A DNA stretch of 64,000 nt from contig NZ_RZYA01000001.1 in assembly GCF_004005495.1 (NCBI RefSeq), positions 62,001-126,000 on the forward strand. The letters run 5' to 3'. The translations under genes and the position numbers were made by a program. The DNA is from Streptomyces antnestii. GTDB lineage: Bacteria > Actinomycetota > Actinomycetes > Streptomycetales > Streptomycetaceae. The notes below the pieces were generated by a model. It did no database searches and was not told the DNA's origin. It worked only from the letters and a program-made list of their open reading frames with translations. Positions 26,593-35,884 of this stretch are shown in pieces (the first letter of the stretch is position 1; the number at the start of each line of letters is the position of its first letter).

Positions 26593-26794
26593 CGCTGCTG
26601 CGGCTCCTTCACAGATGCTGCCGGGGCATGTACGAGAGTCTGACGCGCACCATTGTGGACCGCCCCACTGACAACGCCGACCGCGACCCGTCCGTACGGC
26701 GTTCGGTGCTCGCTCTCGGCGTACGCAGTGCGGGAACTTCGCCAGGCGTCCGGACGCTTGCATACAGTGGCAGAACTGGCAGCAGATCTGCAGT

Positions 26795-26814
26795 TTCCGC
26801 GATAGTTCCGCGAT
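26795..26814. repeat. 11-bp-phased direct repeat upstream of the M16 gene
   Basis: TTCCGCGAT occurs twice with an 11-bp period, 13 bp before the M16 peptidase start and in the divergent parC/M16 spacer. It could be a regulator site or chance. No factor is recognised. Confidence 0.35.
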
Positions 26815-26827
26815 CGAAGGGACGTAC

Positions 26828-28210
26828 ATGCCCATGGGTCACACGGCCACCGCCGAGGCCGGTTCCAGCGGCCTCAAAGCGACAGAGCACCGCCTCGCCA
26901 ACGGCCTGCGCGTGGTGCTCTCCGAGGACCACCTGACCCCGGTCGCAGCGGTCTGCCTCTGGTACGACGTCGGCTCGCGCCACGAGGTCAAGGGCCGTAC
27001 GGGTCTGGCTCACCTCTTCGAGCACCTGATGTTCCAGGGGTCGAAGCAGGTCCACGGGAACGGGCACTTCGAGCTGGTGCAGGGCGCCGGCGGCTCGCTG
27101 AACGGGACGACGAGCTTCGAGCGCACCAACTACTTCGAGACCATGCCCGCCCACCAGCTGGAGCTGGCGCTCTGGCTGGAGGCCGACCGGATGGGCTCCC
27201 TGCTCGCCGCGCTCGACGACGAGTCGATGGAGAACCAGCGCAACGTCGTCAAGAACGAGCGCCGTCAGCGCTACGACAACGTTCCGTACGGCACCGCGTT
27301 CGAGAAGCTGACCGCCCTCGTGTACCCGGAGGGCCACCCGTACCACCACACGCCCATCGGCTCGATGGCGGACCTGGACGCGGCCACCCTGGAGGACGCG
27401 CGGAACTTCTTCCGCACGTACTACGCGCCGAACAACGCGGTCCTCTCGGTCGTCGGGGACATCGACCCCGAGAAGACTCTGGCCTGGGTCGAGAAGTACT
27501 TCGGCTCCATCCCGCGGCACGAGGGCAAGCAGCCCCCGCGCGACGGCTCCCTGCCCGAGCGCATCGGACAGGAGCTGCGCGAGGTCGTCGAGGAGGACGT
27601 CCCGGCCCGCGCGCTGATGGCCGCCTACCGGCTGCCCGCGGACAACACGCGCGCGTGCGACGCGGCCGACCTCGCCCTGACGGTCCTGGGCGGCGGCGAG
27701 TCGTCCCGGATCTACAACCGTCTCGTCCGCCGTGACCAGACGGCCGTCGCCGCCGGGTTCGGCCTCATGCGGCTCGCGGGAGCACCCTCCGTAGGCTGGC
27801 TGGACGTGAAGACGTCCGGAGACGTCGAGGTCCCGGTGATCGAGGCGGCCGTCGACGAGGAGCTGGAGCGGTTCGTCGCGGAGGGGCCCACTCCGGAGGA
27901 AATGGAACGCGCCCAGGCCCAGTTGGAGCGCGAGTGGCTCGACCGGCTCGGCACGGTCGCGGGCCGCGCCGACGAACTGTGCAAGTTCGCCGTCCTGTTC
28001 GGCGACCCGCAGCTCGCCCTGACCGCCGTGCAGCGCGTCCTCGACATCACCGCCGAGGAGGTCCACGAGGTGGCCAAGGCTCATCTGCGCCCGGACAACC
28101 GCGCGGTGCTCGTCTACGAACCCACGGCCTCCGAAGAAGCCGCAGAGGGCGACGGGGCGCCAGTTGACGAGACCGCCGACGCGACCGCAGAAGAGGAGGC
28201 GGGCAAGTGA
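26828..28210 (+). CDS. M16-family zinc metallopeptidase
   Basis: This 460-aa insulinase/pitrilysin-type subunit has the inverted zinc motif HLFEH in GLAHLFEHLMFQGSK and the downstream ligand Glu in the ESMENQRNVVKNE region. No signal peptide is visible, so it is cytoplasmic. GAAGGGA precedes the ATG by 5 bases. The C-terminus is an acidic Glu/Ala tail. It overlaps the next gene by 4 bp (GTGA). The two probably form an active/inactive M16 heterodimer, as in mitochondrial processing peptidase; that pairing is inference. Confidence 0.92.
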   Translation: MPMGHTATAEAGSSGLKATEHRLANGLRVVLSEDHLTPVAAVCLWYDVGSRHEVKGRTGLAHLFEHLMFQGSKQVHGNGHFELVQGAGGSLNGTTSFERTNYFETMPAHQLELALWLEADRMGSLLAALDDESMENQRNVVKNERRQRYDNVPYGTAFEKLTALVYPEGHPYHHTPIGSMADLDAATLEDARNFFRTYYAPNNAVLSVVGDIDPEKTLAWVEKYFGSIPRHEGKQPPRDGSLPERIGQELREVVEEDVPARALMAAYRLPADNTRACDAADLALTVLGGGESSRIYNRLVRRDQTAVAAGFGLMRLAGAPSVGWLDVKTSGDVEVPVIEAAVDEELERFVAEGPTPEEMERAQAQLEREWLDRLGTVAGRADELCKFAVLFGDPQLALTAVQRVLDITAEEVHEVAKAHLRPDNRAVLVYEPTASEEAAEGDGAPVDETADATAEEEAGK

Positions 28211-29592
28211 CCGAGCTCGCGACCATGGACTTCCACCCGCAGCCCCAGGCCGGCGACGCCAAGCCGTGGGCGTTCCCCGCCCCGGAGCGCGGCACCCTCG
28301 ACAACGGCCTGACGGTGCTGCGCTGCCACCGCCCCGGCCAGCAGGTCGTCGCCGTCGAGGTCAACCTCGCCGCGCCCCTCGACGCCGAGCCCGCCGGGCT
28401 CGACGGGGTCGGCAACATCATGGCGAGGGCCTTCTCCGAAGGCACCGACAAGCTCGCCGCCGAGGAGTTCGCCGCGGAGCTGGAACGCTGCGGCGCGACC
28501 CTCGACGCCTACGTGGACCACCCGGGCGTACGGGTCTCCCTCGAAGTGCCCGTCTCCCGGCTCCCGAAGGCGCTGGGCCTGCTCGCCGACGCCCTCAGGG
28601 CGCCCGCGTTCGACGCCGGCGAGGTCGACCGCCTGGTGCGCAACCGGCTCGACGAGATCCCGCACGAGACGGCGAACCCGGCCTACCGCGCCGCCAAGGA
28701 GCTCTCCAAGCAGCTCTTCCCGGCCACCGCGCGCGTGTCCCGTCCCCGCAAGGGCACCGAGGAGACGGTCGCCGCCATCGACGCGACAGCCGTGCGCGCC
28801 TTCTACGACCGGCACGTGCGCCCCTCCACGGCGACCGTCGTCGTCGTGGGCGACCTCGCGGGCACCGACCTCGACGCCCTCCTCGCGGACACGCTGGGCG
28901 CCTGGACGGGGAACACGGCGGAGCCGCGTCCCGTACCGCCGGTGACGGCCGACGACCGCGGCCGTGTCGTCATCGTCGACCGGCCCGGCGCCGTGCAGAC
29001 CCAGCTGCGGATCGGCCGTGTCGGCGCGGACCGGCACGACCGCGTGTGGCCGGCGCAGGTGCTCGGCACGTACTGCCTGGGTGGCACCCTCACCTCGCGT
29101 CTGGACCGGGTCCTGCGCGAGGAGAAGGGCTACACCTACGGTGTGCGGGCGTTCGGTCAGGTGCTGCTCTCGGCGCCGGACGGGACGGGCGCCGCGATGC
29201 TGAGCATCAGCGGTTCCGTGGACACCCCGAACACGGGTCCGGCGCTCGAGGACCTGTGGAAGGTGCTGCGCACGCTGGCCGCGGAGGGTCTGACCGACGC
29301 CGAACGGGACGTCGCCGTACAGAACTTGGTGGGCGTCGCCCCGCTCAAGTTCGAGACCGCCGCGGCCGTCGCGGGGACCCTCGCCGACCAGGTCGAGCAG
29401 CACCTGCCGGACGACTTCCAGGCGGAGTTGTACCGGCGGCTCGCCGCCACGGGCACCGTGGAGGCCACCGCGGCCGTCGTGAACGCCTTCCCGGCCGACC
29501 GGCTGGTGACGGTGCTCGTGGGTGACGCCGCGCAGATCGAGGAGCCCGTCAGGGCGCTCGGCATCGGAGAGGTGACCGTCGTCACGGGCTGA
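28207..29592 (+). CDS. M16-family protein without zinc motif
   Basis: The 461-aa protein has the same two-lobed M16 fold (LDNGLTVLRCHRPGQQVVAVEV, GYTYGVRAFGQ), but the HxxEH site is replaced by GLDGVGNIMARAF, so it cannot bind zinc there. It is probably the substrate-binding or structural partner of the preceding peptidase. The GTG start overlaps the upstream stop by 4 bp. The gene ends just before a strong terminator. Confidence 0.9.
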   Translation: MTELATMDFHPQPQAGDAKPWAFPAPERGTLDNGLTVLRCHRPGQQVVAVEVNLAAPLDAEPAGLDGVGNIMARAFSEGTDKLAAEEFAAELERCGATLDAYVDHPGVRVSLEVPVSRLPKALGLLADALRAPAFDAGEVDRLVRNRLDEIPHETANPAYRAAKELSKQLFPATARVSRPRKGTEETVAAIDATAVRAFYDRHVRPSTATVVVVGDLAGTDLDALLADTLGAWTGNTAEPRPVPPVTADDRGRVVIVDRPGAVQTQLRIGRVGADRHDRVWPAQVLGTYCLGGTLTSRLDRVLREEKGYTYGVRAFGQVLLSAPDGTGAAMLSISGSVDTPNTGPALEDLWKVLRTLAAEGLTDAERDVAVQNLVGVAPLKFETAAAVAGTLADQVEQHLPDDFQAELYRRLAATGTVEATAAVVNAFPADRLVTVLVGDAAQIEEPVRALGIGEVTVVTG

Positions 29593-29611
29593 CCGTGGGG
29601 CGGACAACTTC

Positions 29612-29644
29612 GGGCCCCGGTGGGCGAGATGACCACCGGGGCCC
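29612..29644 (+). terminator. intrinsic terminator after the M16 pair
   Basis: GGGCCCCGGTGG pairs perfectly with CCACCGGGGCCC (12 bp) around a 9-nt loop, 20 bp after the stop codon. Confidence 0.85.
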
Positions 29645-29799
29645 TCGTATGTCCGAATTGAACCGGTGGTTGCCTGTCTGCCCTGTGGCATGCGCTACAA
29701 AAGCCCGGTTCCGTTTGTTGATTGAAAGATGCCCCGCTTAGCGTCGGTCCGGCTGTCCGCCAGAAGCAAGAAGTACGCCGCGCCCGCGGCACCGGGCAG

Positions 29800-29950
29800 C
29801 CATCGCCGAGTCCCCCAAGGCGCGAGCCGGGGGAGCCGGGGACCCACACGCAGTCCCTGGGGTGAATCGGACATCCTTTCTTGAAGGAAGTCCGTAGGAG
29901 ACCTTCCTGCTCCGAACCCGTCAGCTAACCCGGTAGGCGAGAAGGAGGGA
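29800..29950 (+). promoter_or_regulatory. c-di-AMP riboswitch (ydaO/yuaA class)
   Basis: The leader shows the actinobacterial ydaO-type hallmarks in order: CCGAG followed by paired C and G tracts, GGGGACCCACA, GGGGTGAATCGG, TCCGTAGGAGACCTTCC, CCGAACCCGTCAGCTAACC and GGTAGGCGAGAAGGA. It ends about 16 nt before the start of a secreted M23 peptidase gene. In Streptomyces this class is known to repress cell-wall hydrolase genes (such as the rpf genes) when c-di-AMP is high. The boundaries are approximate. Confidence 0.88.
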
Positions 29951-29966
29951 AAGGATCAGCCGCCTC

Positions 29967-30755
29967 ATGGCGTTCACCCGTGCCACCGGGAAGCACCGTC
30001 GTCCGAGCCGTCTCACGCGTACCACCGCGCAGGTCGCCGGCGTCGCCGCGCTCACCACGACCGGTGTCATCGGAGGCCTCGCCGCCCCCGCCCTCGCCGC
30101 CGGCGACGCGGCCGTGGAGCAGACCGGCCTGACCAAGGCCCTCTCCATCGGTGACTCCCTCGCTGAGCAGATCGACGCGCAGGCCGCCGCCCAGCAGCAG
30201 GCCGCGGACGAGGCGGCTGCGAAGAAGAAGGCCGAGGCCGAGGCCAGGAGGAAGGCCGAGGAGGACAGGCGCAAGGCGGAGGCGAAGGCCAAGGCGGAGC
30301 GCGCGGCCAAGGAACGCGCCGCCCGTGAGGCCGAGCGCAAGCGCCTGAACGCCTACGTCGTGCCGGTCACCGGCTCGTACGTGTCCACCGGGTACAAGGC
30401 GAGCAGTGGCCTGTGGTCCTCCGGCAGTCACACCGGCATCGACTTCCACGCCGCCAGCGGCACCTCGGTCCACGCCGTGGGCTCGGGCACCGTCGTCGAG
30501 GCGGGCTGGGGCGGCGCCTACGGCAACAACATCGTCATCAAGATGCACGACGGCACGTACACGCAGTACGGGCACCTGTCGTCCATCGGCGTCTCTGTCG
30601 GCCAGACGGTCACCCCCGGGCAGCAGATAGGCCTCTCCGGAGCGACCGGCAACGTCACGGGCCCGCACCTCCACTTCGAGGCGCGCACGAGCCCCGACTA
30701 CGGCTCGGACATCGACCCCGTCGCGTACCTGCGCTCGCACGGCGTGAACGTCTGA
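29967..30755 (+). CDS. secreted M23 peptidase (LytM) with coiled coil
   Basis: The 262-aa product carries a signal peptide (hydrophobic about residues 22-45, ending APALAAGD), an Ala/Lys/Glu-rich coiled coil (about 65-125) and a C-terminal LytM domain. The zinc and catalytic residues are in SHTGIDFH and GPHLHFEA. It probably cuts peptidoglycan cross-bridges, or activates another hydrolase. A c-di-AMP riboswitch occupies its leader, tying it to cell-wall growth or germination. A long hairpin terminator follows. Confidence 0.93.
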   Translation: MAFTRATGKHRRPSRLTRTTAQVAGVAALTTTGVIGGLAAPALAAGDAAVEQTGLTKALSIGDSLAEQIDAQAAAQQQAADEAAAKKKAEAEARRKAEEDRRKAEAKAKAERAAKERAAREAERKRLNAYVVPVTGSYVSTGYKASSGLWSSGSHTGIDFHAASGTSVHAVGSGTVVEAGWGGAYGNNIVIKMHDGTYTQYGHLSSIGVSVGQTVTPGQQIGLSGATGNVTGPHLHFEARTSPDYGSDIDPVAYLRSHGVNV

Positions 30756-30784
30756 CCTCTGCCGCGTCCGCAGCGACAGCGCAC

Positions 30785-30817
30785 CGAAAGCCCCGGCTCA
30801 CCGAGCCGGGGCTTTCG
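30785..30817 (+). terminator. intrinsic terminator after the M23 peptidase
   Basis: CGAAAGCCCCGGCTC pairs perfectly with GAGCCGGGGCTTTCG (15 bp) around a 3-nt loop. Confidence 0.9.
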
Positions 30818-30988
30818 CCGTTCCCGAACGGTCTTGTCCAAAAAATCTCCATGAATTCCGGGCTGCCTTCGGAAAATGACGCCGCTTGGAATAGAGTCGC
30901 TGGGCAAGCGCGCTGAAAAGACATTCATCGCGCTGTACGAGCGACTGGCGACCGCATTTTCTGCGGAGATCGAGGCGGAGGTCGGGGC

Positions 30989-31675
30989 ATGCGTATTCCC
31001 GCGCAGGCGGTATGCACGGCGATCCGCGACGACATCGTCGCCGGGGTCCACGAGCGCGGCGGCAGGCTCACCGAGGAGGTGCTCGCCCGCCGCTACGGAG
31101 TCTCGCGCGTTCCCGTGCGTGAGGCGCTGCGCACCCTGGAGGCCGAGGGCTTCGTCGTCACCCGCAGGCACGCGGGCGCGTGCGTCGCCGAACCCACCGT
31201 GCAGGAGGCGGCCGACCAGCTGGAGATCCGGATGCTCCTCGAACCGCTCGCCGCGGCCCGCGCCGCGCAGCGCCGCACGGAGGCGCACCTGAAGGTCCTC
31301 CGGGGCCTGGTCAGGCTCGGTCAGGAGCGCTCCAAGGGGGGCCGGAACGAGGACCTGCGGTCACTGGGCGGCTGGTTCCACGAGACGCTCGCGCAGGCCT
31401 CCGGAAGCCCGGGGCTCGTCACGCTGCTCACCCAGCTCCGCCACAAGATCGCCTGGATGTACGCCGTCGAGCCGCCCGCGCGGCCCGTCGACTCCTGGGC
31501 CGAGCACGGGGCGATCGTCGACGCGGTCGCGCGCGGCGACGCGGAGCGCGCGCGGGCGCTGACGGCGCAGCACGCGGAGCGCGCAGCCGCCGCACACCGG
31601 CTGCGCGTCCCGGGCGCCGGCGACCGTGTGAGGACCTGGCAACATTCCGTCAACACACCGGGTCTTCAGTATTAA
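30989..31675 (+). CDS. GntR-family (FCD-type) transcriptional regulator
   Basis: The 228-aa protein has a winged helix-turn-helix (about residues 10-70, LTEEVLARRYGVSRVPVREALRTLEAEGFV) and an all-alpha C-terminal FCD-like effector domain (about 80-210) with His in GGWFHETLAQ and SWAEHGAIVDAV. GGAGG lies upstream of the ATG. It is convergent with ptsH; a role in carbon or PTS regulation is possible but not shown by sequence. Confidence 0.88.
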   Translation: MRIPAQAVCTAIRDDIVAGVHERGGRLTEEVLARRYGVSRVPVREALRTLEAEGFVVTRRHAGACVAEPTVQEAADQLEIRMLLEPLAAARAAQRRTEAHLKVLRGLVRLGQERSKGGRNEDLRSLGGWFHETLAQASGSPGLVTLLTQLRHKIAWMYAVEPPARPVDSWAEHGAIVDAVARGDAERARALTAQHAERAAAAHRLRVPGAGDRVRTWQHSVNTPGLQY

Positions 31676-31747
31676 CACGGCCGCCGTATAAAAAGAGGGC
31701 AGCCTTTTATGTGCGTGGTGCGGGAAATCGATCCCCGGAAATAAAAC

Positions 31748-31781
31748 AAAGGGCCTGCCCGCGTGAACGAGCAGACCCTTT
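31748..31781. terminator. bidirectional terminator, GntR gene / ptsH
   Basis: AAAGGG-C-CTGC pairs with GCAG-A-CCCTTT (10 pairs, one mismatch), with A- and T-rich flanks, between two convergent genes. Confidence 0.7.
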
Positions 31782-31848
31782 ATTCGATGTGTTATTTGAC
31801 GTGAGAAGTCGCGCCCGCGAAATGGGCGCGCCCCTCGCCGGACAGTCG

Positions 31849-32130
31849 TCAGACCGTCTCGGGAAGCTCCTCGAGCCCCTCGGAGACCAGCTTGGCCAGG
31901 CGGTCGAGGGCGACGTCCGCACCCTCGGCGTCGGAGGCGAGGACGATCTCCTCGCCGCCTGCGGCACCCAGGCCGAGCACCGCGAGCATGGAGGCGGCGT
32001 TGACGGGGTTGCCGTCGGCCTTGGCGATCGTCACGGGGATGCCGGCCGCCGTGGCCGCGCGGACGAAGATGGAGGCGGGGCGGGCGTGAAGGCCCTCGGC
32101 CCAGCCGACGTTGACGCGGCGCTCAGCCAT
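31849..32130 (-). CDS. ptsH: phosphocarrier protein HPr
   Basis: This 93-aa PTS phosphocarrier passes phosphate from enzyme I to the sugar EIIA proteins. The active His is H15 in AEGLHARPAS. Near the regulatory serine position the sequence is NAASMLAVLGLGA, with S47, unlike the HPr-kinase substrate motif of firmicutes. The ATG at 32130 has AGGGCAG upstream. No ptsI is present in this window. Confidence 0.95.
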   Translation of the reverse strand: MAERRVNVGWAEGLHARPASIFVRAATAAGIPVTIAKADGNPVNAASMLAVLGLGAAGGEEIVLASDAEGADVALDRLAKLVSEGLEELPETV

Positions 32131-32376
32131 GTGTTGCTGCCCTTCAGGAGTCTCACAGTTGTCTAGACCAGTCTCCCACACCGGTGGACGCACCCGCTGT
32201 GAGCCCTTCGTGCCGCACACCCGCGACCCTCGTACCGCACGCCCGCGCCCGTCGGCCCTCATAGCCTGCCGTCGGCCCGCGTGCGTCGCGACCCGTGCGC
32301 CACCGCCCTCGCGCGCCCGCACACCGCTCGCGCCGCGACCCGTACGACTGTCCGTGGTGCGCCGTACGCTTGCCCC

Positions 32377-35199
32377 ATGCAGACCCCGTCGGATCGGCAC
32401 ACGTACCCCGCCCACTGGGAAGCAGACGTGGTGCTGCGCGACGGGGGTACCGCGCGCATCAGGCCCATCACCACCGAGGACGCCGAGCGGCTCACGAACT
32501 TCTACGAGCAGGTCTCGGACGAGTCGAAGTACTACCGCTTCTTCGCGCCCTACCCGCGCCTGTCCGCCAAGGACGTGCACCGTTTCACCCATCACGACTA
32601 CGTGGACCGGGTGGGCCTGGCGGCCACCGTGGGCGGCGAGTTCATCGCGACCGTCCGCTACGACCGGATCAACGCGCAGGGCATGCCCGCCTCCGCCCCC
32701 GCCGAGGAGGCCGAGGTCGCCTTCCTCGTGCAGGACGCCCACCAGGGCCGGGGCGTCGCGTCCACGCTCCTGGAGCACATCGCCGCCGTCGCCCGCGAGC
32801 GAGGCATCCGCCGCTTCGCCGCCGAGGTGCTGCCCGCCAACACCAAGATGATCAAGGTGTTCACGGACGCCGGGTACACCCAGAAGCGCCGCTTCGAGGA
32901 CGGCGTCGTCCGCCTGGAGTTCGACCTCGAACCCACCGCGGCCTCCCTCGCCGTGCAGCGCGCGCGTGAGCAGCGCGCCGAGTCCCGCTCGGTGCACCGG
33001 CTCCTCGCCCCAGGGTCCGTCGCCGTCGTCGGCGTGGGCCGCAACGCCGGAGGCGTCGGCCGCAGCGTCCTCGACAACCTCCGCGACGCCGGCTTCACCG
33101 GCCGCCTGCACGCGGTGAACAAGGCGTTCCCCGAGGACCTGCGGGACCTGGACGGCGTCCCCGCCCACCGCTCCGTCCACGACATCGACGCCACCGACCC
33201 GGTCGACCTCGCCGTCGTCGCCGTCCCCGCGCGCGACGTCCCCGAAGTCGTCGCCGAGTGCGGCGAGCGCGGCGTACAGGGCATCGTCGTGATCTCCGCC
33301 GGATACGCCGAGTCCGGCAGCGAGGGCCGCGCCCGCCAGCGCGAACTGGTGCGCCAGGCCCGCTCGTACGGCATGCGTCTCATCGGACCGAACGCCTTCG
33401 GCGTCATCAACACCTCGCCCGAGGTGCGGCTCAACGCCTCGCTCGCGCCCGAGATGCCGCGCGTCGGCCGCATGGGCCTGTTCGCCCAGTCCGGCGCCAT
33501 CGGCATCGCGCTGCTCGCCCGCCTCCAACGGCGCGGCGGCGGCGTCACCGGCGTGACCGGCGTGTCGACGTTCGTCTCCTCCGGCAACCGCGCGGACGTC
33601 TCCGGCAACGACGTACTCCAGTACTGGTACGACGACCCGGACACGGACGTCGCCCTCATGTACCTCGAATCCATCGGCAACCCGCGCAAGTTCACCCGTC
33701 TCGCCCGCCGCACGGCCGCAGCCAAACCCCTCGTCGTCGTGCAGGGCGCCCGGCACAGCGGCGTCGCCCCCCTCGGCCACGCCGTCCGCGCCACGCGCCT
33801 GCCCTACGCGACCGTGTCCGCCCTGCTGCGCCAGGCGGGCGTCATCCGCGTCGAGACGATCACCGAACTCGTCGACACCGGCCTGCTGCTCGCGCGCCAG
33901 CCACTCCCGCCCGGCCCCCGCGTGGCGATCCTCGGCAACTCGGAGTCGCTCGGCCTCCTCACGTACGACGTCTGCCTCTCCGAGGGGCTGCGGCCCAAGC
34001 CGCCCGTCGACCTGACGACCGCGGCGTCCGCCGAGGACTTCCACGCGGCGCTCACCGAGGCGCTCGCGGACGACAAGTGCGACGCGGTCGTCGTCACCGC
34101 GATGCCCGCCGTGGGGGAGACGTCCGCCGCGGACGAGGCGCTCGCCGAAGCGCTCAGCTCGGCCGCCGCGGGCACCCCCACCAAGCCCGTCCTGGTCGTG
34201 CACGTGGAGCTCGGCGGCCTCGCGGAAGCGCTCTCCGCCGCCACCAGCACCGGCCCGCGCGCCCTGGCCAGGACCGCGAACGGCACCCCGGCAGGACGCA
34301 CCCCCACGGACGAACCCGCCCCCGCCCCCGCGCTCATCCCCGCCTATCCCGCGGCCGAGCGCGCGGTCCGCGCGCTCGCCGAGGCCGTCAAGTACGCCCA
34401 GTGGCGGCGCGACGCGGCGGAACCCGGCAAGGTCCCCGAGTACGACGGCATCGACGAGCCGGGCGCCGCCGAGCTGATCACGGCGCTCCTCGCGAAGGAC
34501 GACGACCCGCGCGGCACCGAGCTCGCCCCCGAGGACGCCCGCGCCCTCCTCGCCCGCTACGGCATCGACGTACGGCAGACCCTGCCCGCTCCCGGGCCGG
34601 ACGAGGCGGCCGCCGCAGCGCGTGCCCTCGGCTACCCCGTGGCCCTCAAGACGACCGCCCCCCACCTGCGCCACCGCGCGGACCTCGGAGGCGTACGCCT
34701 CGACCTGGGGGACGAGACGGAGCTGCGCCGCGCCTACGAGGAGCTGTCCGAGTCCCTGGGCAAGCCAGGGGAGCTGCGGCCCGTGGTCCAGGCCATGGCG
34801 CCCCGCGGCGTCGACACCGTCGTCCGCGCGGTCATCGACCCGGCCGCAGGAGCGGTCCTGTCCTTCGGGCTCGCCGGCGCCGCGTCCGAACTCCTGGGCG
34901 ACACCGCACACCGCCTGATCCCGGTCACCGACCGCGACGCCCAGTCGATCGTCAGGGGCATCAAGACCGCACCCCTGCTCTTCGGCTGGCGAGGCTCCGC
35001 ACCGGTCGACACGGCAGCCCTCGAAGAGCTGCTGCAGCGGGTCTCGCGGCTCGTGGACGACCACCCCGAGGTCGTCGGCGTCTCCCTGGAGCCTGTCGTC
35101 GTCGCACAGCACGGCCTGTCGGTCCTCGGCGCCTCGATACGCCTCGCCCCACCGCCCGCCCGCGACGACCTGGGCCCCCGCACCCTGCCCGCGTACTGA
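32377..35199 (+). CDS. GNAT / NDP-forming acyl-CoA synthetase fusion (Pat-type)
   Basis: This 940-aa protein acetyltransferase has its GNAT domain at the N-terminus (about residues 20-190; acetyl-CoA motif VQDAHQGRGVAS), then a CoA-binding domain (SVAVVGVGRNAGGVG), a succinyl-CoA ligase-like domain (FAQSGAIGIALL, SSGNRADVSGND) and an ATP-grasp domain (YPVALKTTAPHLRHRADLGG). This domain order is that of Streptomyces Pat enzymes that acetylate and inactivate acyl-CoA synthetases; the synthetase part is usually regulatory. The ATG at 32377 was chosen; the open frame upstream is not coding-like. Confidence 0.92.
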   Translation: MQTPSDRHTYPAHWEADVVLRDGGTARIRPITTEDAERLTNFYEQVSDESKYYRFFAPYPRLSAKDVHRFTHHDYVDRVGLAATVGGEFIATVRYDRINAQGMPASAPAEEAEVAFLVQDAHQGRGVASTLLEHIAAVARERGIRRFAAEVLPANTKMIKVFTDAGYTQKRRFEDGVVRLEFDLEPTAASLAVQRAREQRAESRSVHRLLAPGSVAVVGVGRNAGGVGRSVLDNLRDAGFTGRLHAVNKAFPEDLRDLDGVPAHRSVHDIDATDPVDLAVVAVPARDVPEVVAECGERGVQGIVVISAGYAESGSEGRARQRELVRQARSYGMRLIGPNAFGVINTSPEVRLNASLAPEMPRVGRMGLFAQSGAIGIALLARLQRRGGGVTGVTGVSTFVSSGNRADVSGNDVLQYWYDDPDTDVALMYLESIGNPRKFTRLARRTAAAKPLVVVQGARHSGVAPLGHAVRATRLPYATVSALLRQAGVIRVETITELVDTGLLLARQPLPPGPRVAILGNSESLGLLTYDVCLSEGLRPKPPVDLTTAASAEDFHAALTEALADDKCDAVVVTAMPAVGETSAADEALAEALSSAAAGTPTKPVLVVHVELGGLAEALSAATSTGPRALARTANGTPAGRTPTDEPAPAPALIPAYPAAERAVRALAEAVKYAQWRRDAAEPGKVPEYDGIDEPGAAELITALLAKDDDPRGTELAPEDARALLARYGIDVRQTLPAPGPDEAAAAARALGYPVALKTTAPHLRHRADLGGVRLDLGDETELRRAYEELSESLGKPGELRPVVQAMAPRGVDTVVRAVIDPAAGAVLSFGLAGAASELLGDTAHRLIPVTDRDAQSIVRGIKTAPLLFGWRGSAPVDTAALEELLQRVSRLVDDHPEVVGVSLEPVVVAQHGLSVLGASIRLAPPPARDDLGPRTLPAY

Positions 35200-35296
35200 C
35201 CGGACCGGCGGATGAGACGAGCCCCACATACAGGTGTTTTCCGCACCCGTCCACAGGCGCACCGCGGGCCCCTCCCCGGGCTTTAAGATGGACCCC

Positions 35297-35884
35297 ATGG
35301 CCAAGACCAGTACGACGACCCAAGGGCTCCGCGCCGCGATCGAGCGCAGCGGCTACTACCCGGCCCTCGTGGCCGAGGCGGTGGAGGCCGCGGTCGGCGG
35401 CGAACCCATCGGGTCGTACCTGGTCCACCAGGAGACCACCTTCGACTCGAACGAGGTGCGCAGGCACGTCACCGTGCTCGTCCTCACCGGCACCCGCTTC
35501 ATCGTCAGCCACACCGACGAGCAGGCCGCCGACAGCACCTCCCCGACTCCGTACGCGACGACGTCCACGGAGTCCGTGAAGCTCGGCCGGATCTCGTCGG
35601 TCGTGCTCAGCCGCGTCGTCGCCAACCCGGAGAAGTACGTCCCCGGCACGCTGCCCCGCGAGGTCGTCCTGACCATCGGCTGGGGTGCCGTCTCCCGCAT
35701 CGACCTGGAGCCCGCGGCCTGCGGCGACCCCAACTGCGAGGCGGACCACGGCTACACGGGCAACTCGACGGCCGACGACCTGAGCCTGCGCGTCAGCGAG
35801 ACCGGCGACGGTCCCGACACCGTGCGCCAGACCCTCGCCTTTGCGCAGTCCCTGTCCGAGGCCACCGCGGCGACCGCCCGCTGA
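35297..35884 (+). CDS. DUF5998 family protein
   Basis: The 195-aa soluble acidic protein is conserved in Streptomyces and has no known function. Recognisable segments are IERSGYYPALVAEAVEAAVGG and LTGTRFIVSHTDEQ. A CGDPNC segment near residue 145 could bind metal. The ATG at 35297 was chosen over ATG 35288, but neither has a good ribosome binding site. Its stop shares a base with the next start (TGATG), implying coupling with the phosphodiesterase gene. Confidence 0.82.
   Translation: MAKTSTTTQGLRAAIERSGYYPALVAEAVEAAVGGEPIGSYLVHQETTFDSNEVRRHVTVLVLTGTRFIVSHTDEQAADSTSPTPYATTSTESVKLGRISSVVLSRVVANPEKYVPGTLPREVVLTIGWGAVSRIDLEPAACGDPNCEADHGYTGNSTADDLSLRVSETGDGPDTVRQTLAFAQSLSEATAATAR

Noticed and set aside
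23935..26643. 902-codon plus-strand open frame
   Set aside because: It is antisense to parC and has the Val/Asp/Arg/Leu-rich composition of a shadow frame.
30876..31292. Plus-strand frame overlapping the GntR regulator start
   Set aside because: Most of it is in another frame within the regulator gene and it shows no domain.
31849..35304. 1151-codon minus-strand open frame extending upstream of ptsH
   Set aside because: Only its last 93 codons are HPr. The rest is antisense to the acetyltransferase gene and has no domain pattern.
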